From positions 45,067,494-45,131,493 of the forward strand of contig CM055110.1 in assembly GCA_029204225.1 (NCBI GenBank): 64,000 nucleotides of DNA. The letters are read 5' to 3'. The DNA is from Diphasiastrum complanatum. Taxonomy: Eukaryota; Streptophyta; Lycopodiopsida; Lycopodiales; Lycopodiaceae. The notes below the pieces were generated by a model. It saw only the letters and a program-made list of their open reading frames with translations, did no database searches and was not told where the DNA came from. Of the stretch, positions 46,204 through 59,835 are shown piece by piece (the stretch's first letter is position 1; every line of letters begins with the position of its first letter). The translations under genes were made by a program, and so were the position numbers.

Positions 46204-46824
46204 CTAGACAGTCTTGACAGACAGGTAACTCAACTTTTTTGCGAGGATAGTCGAGATCAAGAACAATAGATTATCTAGACATTTGTTGTACAACAGCATG
46301 ATTAAAATGACCAAGTCTATAATGCCAAAGTAAACCTTTATTTGAATTAATTGAAGTATTAAGAGCCTAGAGACAGAAAAGCAATGACTTAATTTATACA
46401 AGTATCCATGCCTCTTTCCGAGTGCTAGGATCTTGCCTATCCTATCAACTACTTTACATTGATCACATTTGAATTCTACTCTATGTCCTAGATATGTGAT
46501 TTTGCTTACAGATAGCAAATTCGTAGATAACCTTGGTACATACAAGACTTTTGAGAGTAGCTTAGACTGATCATTTGCAAAGCATAATCTTACAGTGCCT
46601 TCACCTTTGATAGCTTGTGTGCTATTGTCGCAAAGGTGAACGAATTTTTGAGTACTGTAAGATGTATAGGACTCAAAACAGCCAATGAGGCTAGTCATGT
46701 GTTGAGTGGCTCCGGAATCTAGGAGCCAAGAACTGTCGCCAGATGCTCCTTGATGGTTGGTCATGAAGGCATCATGATCCATTTCTTGAATAGGCTGTGG
46801 AGCTTCTGCAGCTGCATTCGCCAC
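46204..46824 (-). pseudogene. Copia protease and pre-integrase region
   Basis: The frame contains an intact protease site WLLDSGATQHMT (Asp36 of the frame), KFVHLCDNSTQAIKGEGTVRL, VLYVPRLSTNLLSVSKITYLG and HGYLYKLSH. It then shifts frame before the HHCC zinc site, whose pieces (LLWHYRLGHFNH, CQDCLVGKQTRKPF) appear in another frame. Upstream, the zinc knuckle YRYCQ-stop-NNHKIQDC has lost one Cys and gained a stop. Confidence 0.8.
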
Positions 46825-47174
46825 TTGATTCGACTGCCCTTTGTTGTTGTTCTTCGCTTGAAGTATGCGACAATCTTGTATTTTGTGGTTGTTTCATTGG
46901 CAATATCTATAGAACAGCTTCTTCTTTGTCTGCGAGTTCGACTGTTCCTTGTGGTGAGTTGGTTTCTGGTCTAGCTTTGATTGCTTCGGGCCTTTATTCT
47001 TCTTCTGCTTTGTCGTGCTCTTGTTATCCATTTTGGTTAAACGAGATCGTTGGTAGAAACAACAATTGTCAGAATACTGTTGGCTGCGCGTTTGTTAGAA
47101 AGATGTCTTGATAGAAACATGATTGATAATCCGTAGTAGAAATGTAGATTACTGAAATGCCTGCTCAAATACCA

Positions 47175-48010
47175 TGTCATAAAACATGGGGATGACAGGC
47201 AACGGAAGGTCAAAGCTTTGAGCGTAGGCATGTAGGAACAGAAGCACAACAGTTAGCAGCAGAAATATTCAAGAAAAATGATTCATACAGAATCGCACAA
47301 ATGAACAATACAGTAGTTAGACAAAAATTGCACTCTAATTAATATCAACAGTGAGTACAACGGCTTGAAGTAATAACTTCAGCTTGCTGAGCGTAATAAC
47401 GCTAGCTACATATGACTCTGATTGGGAAAAACCCCTTACATAGCTTAATTCAGCTAGTAGTATATATTTACAAGTGTCGAGAGACAAATATCTTATTAGC
47501 CTTAAATGCCACTTACTCCAGTCTTTGTATATGTACAAAAGTAGGTACTGCCCTTGGGATATTTGGCTACTAGGTTTGATGATAAGTTGGTGACGTCGGT
47601 TTGCCAATGTAGCAAAAAACCCAAAAATCCTGAAGGTGCCCTTAGAGCGAAGGTATGTAGATCCCGAAGGTGTCTCTAGAGCGAAGGCAGAAAAAAGACG
47701 AAAAAGGCGAAGGTGGTCCTGAAATGGATTCCAAGGCATTCTGGCCACTGTGTCCCATTTTTCGCGAAGGTGCGAAAAAGGCGAAGTGCCTAAAAATGAT
47801 TAAGGCACAAAAAATCTCAAAGGTAAAAATGCGAAGGTTCGAAACATGTAGTTGGCCTTCAATTTTTAGGATGCTCATTACTTGAACGATTTGGTTAAGA
47901 CTGAACATAAGAAATCTAACAAGAACATCCTGAGGCCGGCCTGACATCCGAAAGGAAATCTTTGACATCTTGAGCTCGGCCTGATATCCGAAAGAAAATC
48001 TTTGACATCC
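47175..48010 (-). repeat. Putative 5' LTR region of copia fragment
   Basis: The sequence next to the PBS begins TGTCATAAAACATGG (plus strand), giving the CA end of a minus-strand LTR. A TATA-like AAATATATAC lies near 47460. Between 47640 and 47840 the word GCGAAGG recurs many times, and a 40-bp unit (CATCCTGAGGCCGGCCTGA...) is tandemly duplicated at 47926-48005. The outer end is not resolved, so the span is approximate. Confidence 0.4.
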
Positions 48011-48899
48011 GTAATTTTGCAAAAATTTTGTTCAAGGTCTGCAAAATACAGTTATTATTGGCAGCTTATTAGAATTTTAATAAAGAAATCTTTTGAAATT
48101 CGAGTTTGATTGAAAAAAATTTACCCAAAAATTTGATTTAAAAGTAACAGTTTTGTTTGAATTTTTAGGTTTTTTAGACATTTTTAAGTCCAAGCCAAGA
48201 AAAAACAAGTAGTTTCTATGTTGAGAATATAAAATTCTAATATTTTGCAACTATTGGCTATGCTCAGCATATAAATCTTCCTTCCTCGCTCCCAAGTCTT
48301 ATGCTGAGCATAACACCTATTCAATCCTTAAGTGGGTATGTTATGCTCAATATTCGATTTACTTCGCGACCAATTTTTTCTTCAACCACAACCGTGTCAA
48401 GTATACCAATCCTAACTCTAATGTTAGGAGGAACCCCTAACCCTAACCTTTTACCATCTAAGAGCGATATGTTGCAGATCATTGCAACATGGCAACCTCA
48501 AGTGGCTTCATGTTGGAAGGCAATGATAGGCTTACCTCAATCAACTTGAAAATTATCTTTGTTATTGTTGATTTTATGTTAAATGTGCCCTTTACGAATT
48601 TCAGTGTCTAGTTCCATTGGTGTTGGCATAGTCTATTTAACTCTTTCACTAGCATAACATAATGTAAAATTTCTATTTGTTGTGTTATTTTTACGTTCAT
48701 ATTTTCATTTTTGTCTATGCTTGGCATAGGACTAGAATCGAAATTTTTAAATATTTCCAATGGCAAGTAGTTCTTCTTCTTCTATTCCTGTAGTTGTAAC
48801 TCCATACGTAGTCACATATGAGTCATTCTTGTCAGATATTCCTAATGAAAGTTACTATTATGAAGCCACTCCTTCAAGTTCTCATTCTAATACCCTCAA
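48011..48899 (+). other. Upstream region of DUF7869-like pseudogene
   Basis: No coding homology. Palindromic words TATGCTCAGCATA (about 48258), TATGCTGAGCATA (about 48301), TTATGCTCAATAT (about 48346) and CTATGCTTGGCATAG (about 48715) cluster here. Confidence 0.5.
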
Positions 48900-50206
48900 C
48901 AACATCATCTGAAATTCTCCATTTAACTACTTTTCAGAAAATGACACCTTTGATACAACCTGTAATTACAAATTTGAGTTCTTTGTTTTCAGATTCAAAT
49001 ATTAGAGAAACAACATTGCAACATCCAATTTTTTTTTTGCAAAGTAAAGATGAAAACAAAGCTGTTCATGCAGTTGGTAATTTACGCCTTCAAAGAATAC
49101 ATGCACGACTTAAAAAAAATCCAATATTGCGAGGATCATTGCAGGGTAGAACTGTGTCTCCGGATGCTTTGAATGCTATGGCTTGGCTAAAGCATTTTGT
49201 GGATGTGCATGGAGAAAATTTCCAAATTCATTATATTTTCACTTGCCAGATAATTTTACAAAATTGGAGATATTTTTTATGTACAAGGAGTTCGCTAAGA
49301 CAAAAAAAATTGTTGTCTATTTAAGTTACTCGTATTTTCTTAGAATTTGGAAGAGAAATTTTTGTTTGGTAAAGATTCCTAAAAAATCACGAATGACAGT
49401 TTATTCAACATGCGAGTTGTTAAAATCTGCCAAACAACTAACAAAGACCAATGATGAGAAAGGTAAAAATTAATTAACTCTAAGTACTTTAAATTTTTTA
49501 TTTTTTTGTTAATTTTTGAGTTTTCAAATTATTAATGTTATGATATTATCATAAATATTTATTGAATATTATAATTGTTACATTTTGTAGCTGATGTTAC
49601 AAAAGCGCTTCAAGTGCACAGAGATCAACAAACAATTGAAAGACAAAAATTAGCGAAACATCGAAAGAAATGTCCACAAAAGTATCTGGGCCTTGTCATC
49701 GATGGCATGGATTAGAAGAAAACGATGTTACCTCATTTCGTTAGAGTGCCAAGTAATTTGAACGAGGCAAATTTTATTCAGGTTCATCTCGTTGGAGCAC
49801 TTGTGTTTAGTGGCACATTGGAGTCAAAAGTATTTTTCAATTATCCCAATGTTCGAAACAATTCAAATTTGACCATCACCATTGTACAAAAGATAATTTG
49901 CGAATTTGGCGATAATATTCCAAAAATACTGTATTTGCAACTTGACAACACTGCTAGGGAAAATAAAAATCAAACTGTACTGGCTTACTTGTCCATGTTG
50001 GTAGAGAAAAAGTTTTCAAAAAAATAAAAATAGGATTTTTGTTGGTTGTCAACTCGTCAACACCAGAGAAAAGCTGACTTACAAGGTTTTTTTTTATCAG
50101 CATTGGACGCGGATTCTGAAGACGATATACTAGTCGACTCTGATGAAGAAGACGGGTCTTCCACCTCATCGGCTAAAAACGAGTGTTTAAAATATGTCAA
50201 GTTTTA
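48900..50206 (+). pseudogene. DUF7869-like protein pseudogene
   Basis: Pieces in consecutive frames match a family widespread in eukaryotes, probably of transposon origin, whose biochemical role is unknown to me. Order: AVHAVGNLRLQRIHAR, SPDALNAMAWLKHFVDVHGE (frameshift), LYFHLPDNFTKLEIFFMYKEF, VKIPKKSRMTVYSTCELLK. A plausible intron (about 49461-49590, GT...AG) follows, then RKKCPQKYLGLVIDGMD. An in-frame TAG sits at 49713-49715, where the family normally has Gln (DGMDQ). LPHFVRVPSNLNEANF, YPNVRNNSNLTITIVQKI and the hallmark YLQLDNTARENKNQTVLAYL follow. An A-run at about 50018-50032 shifts frame, after which IGFLLVVNSS corresponds to the GFLLVGHTH block. An acidic tail (DADSEDDILVDSDEEDG) ends at 50206. 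The gene is dead. Confidence 0.6.
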
Positions 50207-51650
50207 AAATGAGAGGCATCAATGAAAATTCCTTAGAAAATGTACTTTGAAAAAAATATGTGTATAATATAATTTAAGCCCTTTTGTGTTTTAATGGCGT
50301 TTGGACTTCCAAAAATCATGTGTTGTCTTGAAATGTAATGCAGTATGTAATTATGATGGTTTTATGAAATTTGCAAAAGAAAAACCTGCAATACTTCATT
50401 AAAAATAGACACTTTTTAACATTTTTTTTTTATTGCAAGTTAGAGAATCCTTAAAAAAAACATGATTTTGGCCTCAAACTAGGACCATTAAAAAATACCA
50501 AAAAAGGTTACTCTTCTTTAGGTCAAAGTCCCAAAACAAATGTCATCGTGTTTAAATATATTTAGGTGGGCAAATTGAGGAGTTTGCAATGAAAAATCTT
50601 ATATGCACCACTTCTTATGCAAGTAAAATTGAGAGCAATTTTTGGCACTAATGATATTTGTCCTTGTTGTGAGGCTTATTGAAAAGACATGGGTTATCAA
50701 AATCCTGTTGGAGTATAATTAGTGGTGGATCTTCTTTTTGTTTAATTCTTATGTAAAATTACATACATCTTGAATATCTTTCTTATATCTCATTTGCAAA
50801 GCTAGAATCTTAGTTGTTCTTGATATTGTTCAATTTCCATGAACTTATATTACTATCATGCATAAGATGAAAGTAGAACTCCCATTCCAATTGCAAGACA
50901 AACTTTCCATTTAATCTTTTGGGAGCTATTTGCTCATTGTACATTTGTGATATTTCTAGTCATTAATACAAAATACATTAAACTAAAAATTTTGTTATGC
51001 CATATGTATGGCATAGATAGTTTGAAGCCGGAAGAAATGGCAGATCTGCATAGACAGCATGGTAAACAGGGACGCAACAGATGGTCCCTTACCATCATAA
51101 TGTACCTGTTAAATGAGGAAGAACTTTACTCTGGAGATATTTGGAGTAGTCCATGTTTTTATGTCACAGTCTCAACTTAGCCTTATGTTATACTCGCCTT
51201 TGGCAGATGTATTGTAGTTTCAATTGAAACAACCTGCTGGATTAAACCTTTGCTGTCTCTTCGATGAATTCTAGAAGTTTAAGGGGAACCCCCTTCATCA
51301 GGTTGAAACTGTAAAGAATTTCCGTCTAACCCCCAAAAGGGCTAGTAGCAGGGGATAGAGGATATAGAGAAGCTCCAACTTATATACCGGAGAGTTCAAT
51401 GCAAGCAGTTACTTATGGGATATTGAGAATTCTCAAGGCCTTCACTAGGTGCTGAAGCCCACGGCACTTTCATGTGCGTGGCTTGCAACTAAACATTCCG
51501 CAACATAAACAATCAATCATGTAAGGAAGGCTTAGGACCGGCTATCCTAGAGTTGCTAATAGATTGCTTCACCTAGACAACGATATGGAGGAGTACTGTT
51601 TCGGGTTCATATCCTCCTCATGGCTTGTTAAACACCGAACAGGAATTAGC
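50207..51650. other. No gene recognised
   Basis: AT-rich to about 51000, then closer to average composition as the 3' flank of the SAUR-like gene. TATGCCATATGTATGGCATA near 50997 is a 20-bp perfect palindrome. A 77-residue frame at 50947-51180 has no recognisable domain. Confidence 0.5.
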
Positions 51651-52454
51651 TTACGGTGATGATTGCTCGGGATAATGAGTTCTGATATATTCCGAAAGAT
51701 CCAACGTCTCAGCTAAAGGATCTTTGTTTTTGATAAGGTTCACTACATAATTGAAAACGCGTGGATCGACTGGGATCCTGATACCATTCCCAGCATGTAT
51801 GTAATCGTAATTTTCCGTAAATCTATCCAGAAGATCGATGAAAAGCCGATGGTGAAGGTACTGAAGCGGCACAACAAATTTCAGGTTCTCGTCGATTCCC
51901 ACAAATAGCTCAATGGTACCCCTTCTACGAGCATTTTGATGACGTATCCACGTTAGGAGACGCTTCCCTGCAGGTCGCCTGGGACTTGTAGCACTTCGCC
52001 TGGGACTTGCATGACGCCTGGGACTTGCAGAAGGACTCCCTTCAGGCTTAAACACCGGTTCATCTTTCGAAGTAGCCGAAGGCCTATAGATAGTTACACA
52101 AAATCAATGTCTGCAGCTGACAATTCTATCTACTTTCTTTGAGCTTGCTGCTCACTAGTTTTAGCTTTAGCAGCTTGAAGGAATGGATTTCCTTTCTTAC
52201 TTGCTACAATTACGTCAACAACAACAAAAACAGCTCTGAATATTTAGTCTTTGGATCACTTGTATGTCCTCCTTAACTGGGCTTTAGTTTGAGACTGTGC
52301 ATGTAATTAACATGTATTCTTGTGAGAGTGTTTACCAATCAAGCCTTTGGTGGGCTGTTATGCTATCTTTTCTAGAGAGCTTGCTCACAATGCTCCGAAC
52401 CTTGGACTTGAAGCGATTCAGCTTACGCTCGCTCCCATTCCCACTGGATAACAT
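51651..52454 (-). CDS. SAUR-like auxin-responsive protein, two-exon model
   Basis: Exon 2 (52083-51651) encodes the SAUR (Auxin_inducible) core: GTIELFVGIDENLKFVVPLQ, YLHHRLFIDLLDRF and GIRIPVDPRVFNYVV, matching the family's VYVG...RFVVP..YL.HPLF..LL and L.IPCD...F blocks. This frame has no ATG of its own; the apparent start at 52055 is GTG. I propose exon 1 at 52454-52336, starting ATG (MLSSGNGSERKLNRFKSK) and ending GATTG before GTAAACAC, with an acceptor CTATAG at 52084. The splice completes a Trp codon in frame and gives 183 residues. Exon 1 is basic, and exon 2 opens with repeated SPRR/ASPRR units. SAURs act in auxin-regulated cell expansion. Most are intronless, so the intron is unusual and needs a transcript. 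The IPVD motif replaces the common IPCD. Confidence 0.75.
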
Positions 52455-52513
52455 TGTTTTCTGGATGGAAGGAAAGAAGAGACACGATCAGATTCTTGTT
52501 TGTGTTCGAGGCA

Positions 52514-52516
<3 letters not shown>

Positions 52517-52571
<55 letters not shown>
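52517..52571. repeat. (GA)n microsatellite in SAUR 5' region
   Basis: About 27 GA units, reading (CT)n in the sense of the minus-strand SAUR-like gene, 63 bases upstream of its proposed ATG and so probably in its 5'UTR or core promoter. LOG has a similar CT tract. Confidence 0.9.
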
Positions 52572-52576
<5 letters not shown>

Positions 52577-52619
52577 ATGCCACGGCTTTTGGCTAAACGA
52601 CGCGATTTGAGTGCGTAGT

Positions 52620-53648
<1,029 letters not shown>

Positions 53649-53957
53649 TGGACTGTAATATGCTATTTGGTCCCTTTGTATTTGCAGGTGGCAGACATAG
53701 AGTGTACATTGTTTCCTAGAGATTCATTTTTTATGTAGGTGAACTGATTCAAAAGTAGCAAACATGTTGAGTTTTAGAAAAGGGGACACATGATGCAATT
53801 AGAAATGTCTAAGATTGCATCAAGAGTTTTGATTTGGAGGCTTTGAATGCTGACTCCTTGATTATACTTTTTTCAAAGAAGAAAGCATGATAAATGTGCA
53901 ACAAATGTTGAATTAATTTTTAAAAAAAAAATATTTTCCTTATATTTTTTCATCTTC

Positions 53958-54060
53958 ATTAGAGGAGTTTAAAATGTTCAAAAGACCCTATAAGGAATGC
54001 CATGTAAAATAATAAAAAATTTCAAAATAATAAAAACAATATTGCCTCCCCAACACCCAA
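53958..54060 (+). mobile_element. Single end of a fold-back-family transposon
   Basis: CATTAGAGGAGTTTAAAATG at 53958 matches the terminal repeat of the elements at 1678, 24601 and 25265. It is followed by GACCCTATAAGGAATGCCATG and TGTAAAATAATAAAA, as in their left arms. No matching right end was found, so this copy is truncated or too diverged. Confidence 0.5.
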
Positions 54061-56286
<2,226 letters not shown>

Positions 56287-56933
56287 TGTTGGAATTTCAT
56301 ATCCAAAACACACTTGATGGATCAATTGGATCTTGGCTAAATTTGGATGCACATCTAGAATCATTCACAAGCTAGAAATCATACATCTACCATGCTAGAA
56401 TAAAAATTCATGTAGATCTGATCATAATCACTAAGATCTGATATGGTATTGTCCCTATCCATACAACGGCAACATCAAATCATACTTCACACGTGTGGAT
56501 CCAAGCACAACAAGAAAATTCACATTCTATACACTAGAACTCAAGACATCATGAGAAATATGCAAGATATTAACATATAATCAAAAGAAGAAAGTTCTCC
56601 ACATAAAACAAAAACAACAAGATGATTTCTCCATGCTGATAAACTATTTATAGCATCAATAATGTCACTTGGCCACTTGCCCTAAACTTGCCCTAAAATA
56701 ACAACTTCTAGGTACTTCACCAGATACCTAGTTTTTAGTGACTAAATGAATATATCTATACTAGCCAATTAGAGTAGTTCTAAATCTTACCTTATTCACA
56801 TATCGACTTTCCAAAAATAGTAAAAAAACTATTTAGGCCTTTATTGACATAAAAAAATCTATCTCTAAATTGAAATTCCAAGTTGGCCTCAAAATTACCA
56901 AAATAACTCAGTAAACTAGTTGAATTTTTCACA
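56287..56933 (-). repeat. 3' LTR of copia element (647 bp)
   Basis: On the minus strand it begins TGTGAAAAATTCAACTAG right at the end of the copia coding frame and ends ...ATTCCAACA (TGTTGG at 56287 on the plus strand). A TATA box (TATAAATA, complement) lies near 56647-56654. The start matches the LTR at 510. Confidence 0.7.
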
Positions 56934-57445
56934 CTCCCTCTTCAACTAGTTTTAGCATAGATTTTGATAGTACTCCAAGATGAGTTCTATGCTTCATAAA
57001 CAAGTCCTTTCCCAATGATTTGGTGAATATATCAGTCACACACTCCCTTGATGAGACATGTTGAAGTTCTACTTCCTTTGCCATGACTTGTTCTCTCACA
57101 AAATGGTAAGCCATTTCAATATGCTTGCTCCTTTTTGCATGAAAAACAGGATTGCTTGCCAAACTTTGGTCAGAAATATTATATAAAAAGTTGATTGGAC
57201 ACTTTTGGAAATCCAGCAAGTTAAGATCCATTACCATCCTTTTGATCCATAGCATCTCCTTTTTCCATGAAGTTAAGGTTTTGTACTCGACCTCACTAGA
57301 TGATAAAGAGAATGTTGCTTATTTCTTCGACATCCATGAGATAGATCCATCACCTATAAAAATAGCATGTGCACTTATGAATTTCCTATCCATTCAATCT
57401 CCAACAAAGTCCACATCTAAACATCCAAACAAGTTAGGAGATGAT
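56929..57445 (-). pseudogene. Copia RNase H end, split by gypsy insertion
   Basis: Close relative of the frame at 2-514, sharing SLASNPVFHA, KHIEMAYHFVREQVMAKE, DIFTKSLGKDLF and LGVLSKSMLKLVEEGV. Upstream of 57255 the same frame continues with SAHAIFIGDGSISWMSKK but has stops at the positions of codons for Leu/Gln in the intact relative. The RNase H FCDN box has become LYNI, losing the Asp. The sequence is cut at 57445 by an LTR. Confidence 0.8.
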
Positions 57446-57860
57446 TGTTATGTCCATGACCAGTACATAGGATACATTATACCCCTAGTCTTGGATACAC
57501 GGTACTCCAGTGAAACAAGCTGTTAGTTATGCCACATCATACTGGACATGAACTGGAAGTAACTAATATCCTTGTGAGGCCCTGAACACACTAAATGGAG
57601 TTAGAAAAGGTATGAGATAGTGTATGAATGTGTAGAGTTATCAATAGCAATTCTATGAATAGTTGGTCCATGCATAGGACTCTATTCTAGGTGAATCTAT
57701 GTATAGGGAACATAGGGCTATGCATGGCTATGTGCCCAGGATGCTTTTGGCTCTATATAAGAGGTCCAAACTCACCCTACTTCACATCATGGTTCTTGAT
57801 TCATTGCCAGGCTCTCACTCTACATTCATGCTTCTTGTTCTTTGGCTTGGGGGTGAGGTG
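57446..57860 (+). repeat. 5' LTR of deleted gypsy element
   Basis: Matches 58308-58590 over its first ~285 bases and continues through a TATA box (TATATAA, 57754-57760). The right boundary is approximate because no clear PBS was found. Confidence 0.65.
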
Positions 57861-57894
57861 GTATGACTGGGTATATCTTAGGATTCTGAAAGAT

Positions 57895-58281
57895 TCTAAG
57901 ACTTGACGTACAGGGAAGCATTATAAGCTATCTACTCATTATTGTGGACCTTTCAAGATTGTACGTAGAATTGGTTCTTTGGTGTATGAACTCGATCTTC
58001 AAGGAAAATCGACTGCACACCCAGTATTCATGTAAGTCATTTGAAACTAAGTTTACATGATGGTGATACAATTGGATCGGATGAAGATTTATCCCATTTG
58101 GAGGATTTGTTGCTTAGTGTACCTTTGGAACTAGAGAAAGTGCTCAAAACTAGAGATAAACAATTGAGAAATCGTTCTATCTCTGAGTGCTTAATTTAGT
58201 GGAAGGTCGTACTGAGGATAATGATTCGTCAGAGAGAGTTGATAGCATAAAGAAGAATTTTTTGAATTTTAGTTTCTAAGG
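57895..58281 (+). pseudogene. Gypsy integrase C-terminal/chromodomain-like end
   Basis: HYCGPFKIVRRIGSLVYELDL and STAHPVF match the GPF.I..RIG..AY.L.LP....HPVFHVSQL segment at the end of plant gypsy integrases. A one-base shift then leads to VSHLKLSLHDGDT, VLKTRDKQLRNRSISECLI, a TAG, and WKGR, which resembles the start of a chromodomain (....R..R.V.EYLV.WKG). Frameshift and stop make it a pseudogene. Confidence 0.8.
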
Positions 58282-58307
58282 ATAGAAACAGTTTAAGGAG
58301 GGAAGAA

Positions 58308-58590
58308 TGTTATGTCCATGACCAGTACATAAGATACAGTATACTCCTAGTCTTGGATACACGGTACTCCAGTGAACAGGCTGTTAGTTATGCCATGTCA
58401 TACTGGACGTGATCCATAAGTAACTAATATCTTTGTAAGGCCCAGAACACACTAAATGGAGTTAGACAAGGTATGAGACAGTGTATGCATGTGTAGAGTT
58501 ATCAATAGCAATTCTATGAATAGTTGGTTAGGACTCTATTCTAGGTGAATCTATGTATAGGGAACATAGGGCTATGCATGCTATGCATGG
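58308..58590 (+). repeat. 3' LTR of deleted gypsy element, truncated
   Basis: Begins TGTTATGTCCATGACCAGTA after the purine tract and matches the 5' LTR to GGCTATGCATG near 58580, then diverges before the TATA box. Confidence 0.75.
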
Positions 58591-58643
58591 AATCTGAATA
58601 ATGAGCTAGAGGAGATCTAGCTCTATTTGAGCTTGCCTACTAA

Positions 58644-59078
58644 TCAGATCCAATCAAGTATAGGGAGGAAAGATGTCAGACCCCACAAATGGTTATAGAT
58701 CCGATCTGGAGAAAGCATCATCAAATCTTTTTTTTTTTTTTTCAGTGCTTTATCCATGGAGTCACTCCCCTCCCCACTGCAATGTTTCATTCCCAAAATT
58801 TTCCTCTCTAACCCCCCATATGCTTCTATATCAATCAATCGTATGCCCGCTACAACAATGCACAATGCCCTATGCAGCTCAGAGTATATGCAGAATGCAT
58901 GGATATGGATGCATTCACTCAAGCTTGCAACAAATGTTTCAAACATATTGTGTCTAATATGATGCGAGGCAGTGATGGTGGGTGCAAATGATTTTGACTT
59001 TTGGATATCTGATTCCTGCACTTCAACAAGTGTTAGTGCATACAACAACAATAACTTTTTTTTTCCTTCTTTTTTCAT
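58644..59078 (-). other. Unassigned 144-aa frame
   Basis: An open frame with KALKKKKKDLMML and VVAGIRLIDIEAYGGLERKIL but no recognisable domain, and frames overlap it on the plus strand. It may be the decayed 3' part of the neighbouring element or chance. Confidence 0.2.
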
Positions 59079-59211
59079 AACATATAGACAGGAAGAAATT
59101 CACCAAACAACAAGATTAGCAAAGGAGAAAAACGAACAAATGAAAATAGAACATAAACTTTCTATTTTTCCTCATCCCATAGGTGAAATCAAGGATAAGG
59201 GTGGATTTCCA

Positions 59212-59679
59212 TCACGTTGTGTACCCAACATCAATCTTATTATCTGGGTATTCATCTTCTGTTGTAGGTCTATCGTGATATATGGAATAGGAGGCTAAAT
59301 TACTCAGATCTCTCGACTGATGTGCGTGATTTTGGTGTATGTTTTGGTTCCATGGTACAAATGGAATGTCTACATGTGTAGCCTGAAATATCCTTTCTGT
59401 ATCATAGGGTTCATTCCCATTATTTATACCCATGGTTGGAGGTAGAGTATCCCTCATCTCTTCTCTGAATTCTGGTTCATGCCCTTCGTTCTCGATACTG
59501 ACTTTGGAGATATAGCCTGGCATGTCCTCTTCCCAATAGAATATGTCACTAAATACCTCTTGGGTTTCTTGGAAATAGTTTTGGTACCCATCCTCGCTAG
59601 TGTGTATCGAGGTAGTCTTGCTAGTCACATTCGTATGTTCTTTGTTGTATACCATATGACTCCTCTTGATTAATGTCAT
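59212..59679 (-). pseudogene. Acidic coding segment downstream of gypsy gag
   Basis: A 155-residue frame rich in Glu, Asp, Thr and Asn (for example QNYFQETQEVFSDIFYWEEDMPGYISKVS) follows the gag frame after one or more shifts. No catalytic or zinc motif is seen. It is presumed part of the element's polyprotein because composition and codon content continue those of gag. Confidence 0.4.
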
Positions 59680-59835
59680 CAGGGATAGGTGATTTCATAC
59701 CTTCACTCTTCGGAATTGCTGGAGTTGGATCTATGGTTCTGGATCTAGGGGGTAGTCTATTGGGCTTGTCCATGTGAGTTCGTCTATTTCTGCCCATTCT
59801 GAATTGCTATCGTTGTCCTCGTCTGGAGATACAAC

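Larger units (their letters stand above)
44890..47174 (-). mobile_element. Copia element fragment: PBS to RT start
   Basis: Minus-strand copia with a degenerate PBS (complement of 47163-47174, TGGTATTTGAGC), a short nucleocapsid, protease, integrase and the first part of RT, ending at the GA microsatellite. The UBN2 part of gag is missing. The integrase core is intact. It is related to, but distinct from, the elements at 33880-37196 and 43149-44404. Confidence 0.85.
57446..58590 (+). mobile_element. Internally deleted Ty3/gypsy element
   Basis: Direct repeats starting TGTTATGTCCATGACCAGTA occur at 57446 and 58308 and agree closely for about 280 bases. Between them are the right part of LTR 1 and the C-terminal end of a gypsy polyprotein, followed by a purine tract (AAGGAGGGAAG) right before the second LTR. 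Gag, protease, RT, RNase H and the integrase core are gone. The insertion interrupts a copia RNase H gene. The 3' LTR is itself truncated at about 58590. Confidence 0.8.

Noticed and set aside
52055-52055. Start of the SAUR-like protein at 52055
   Set aside because: The codon there is GTG, not ATG, and the open frame continues upstream to a splice acceptor; a two-exon model starting at 52454 explains the gene better.
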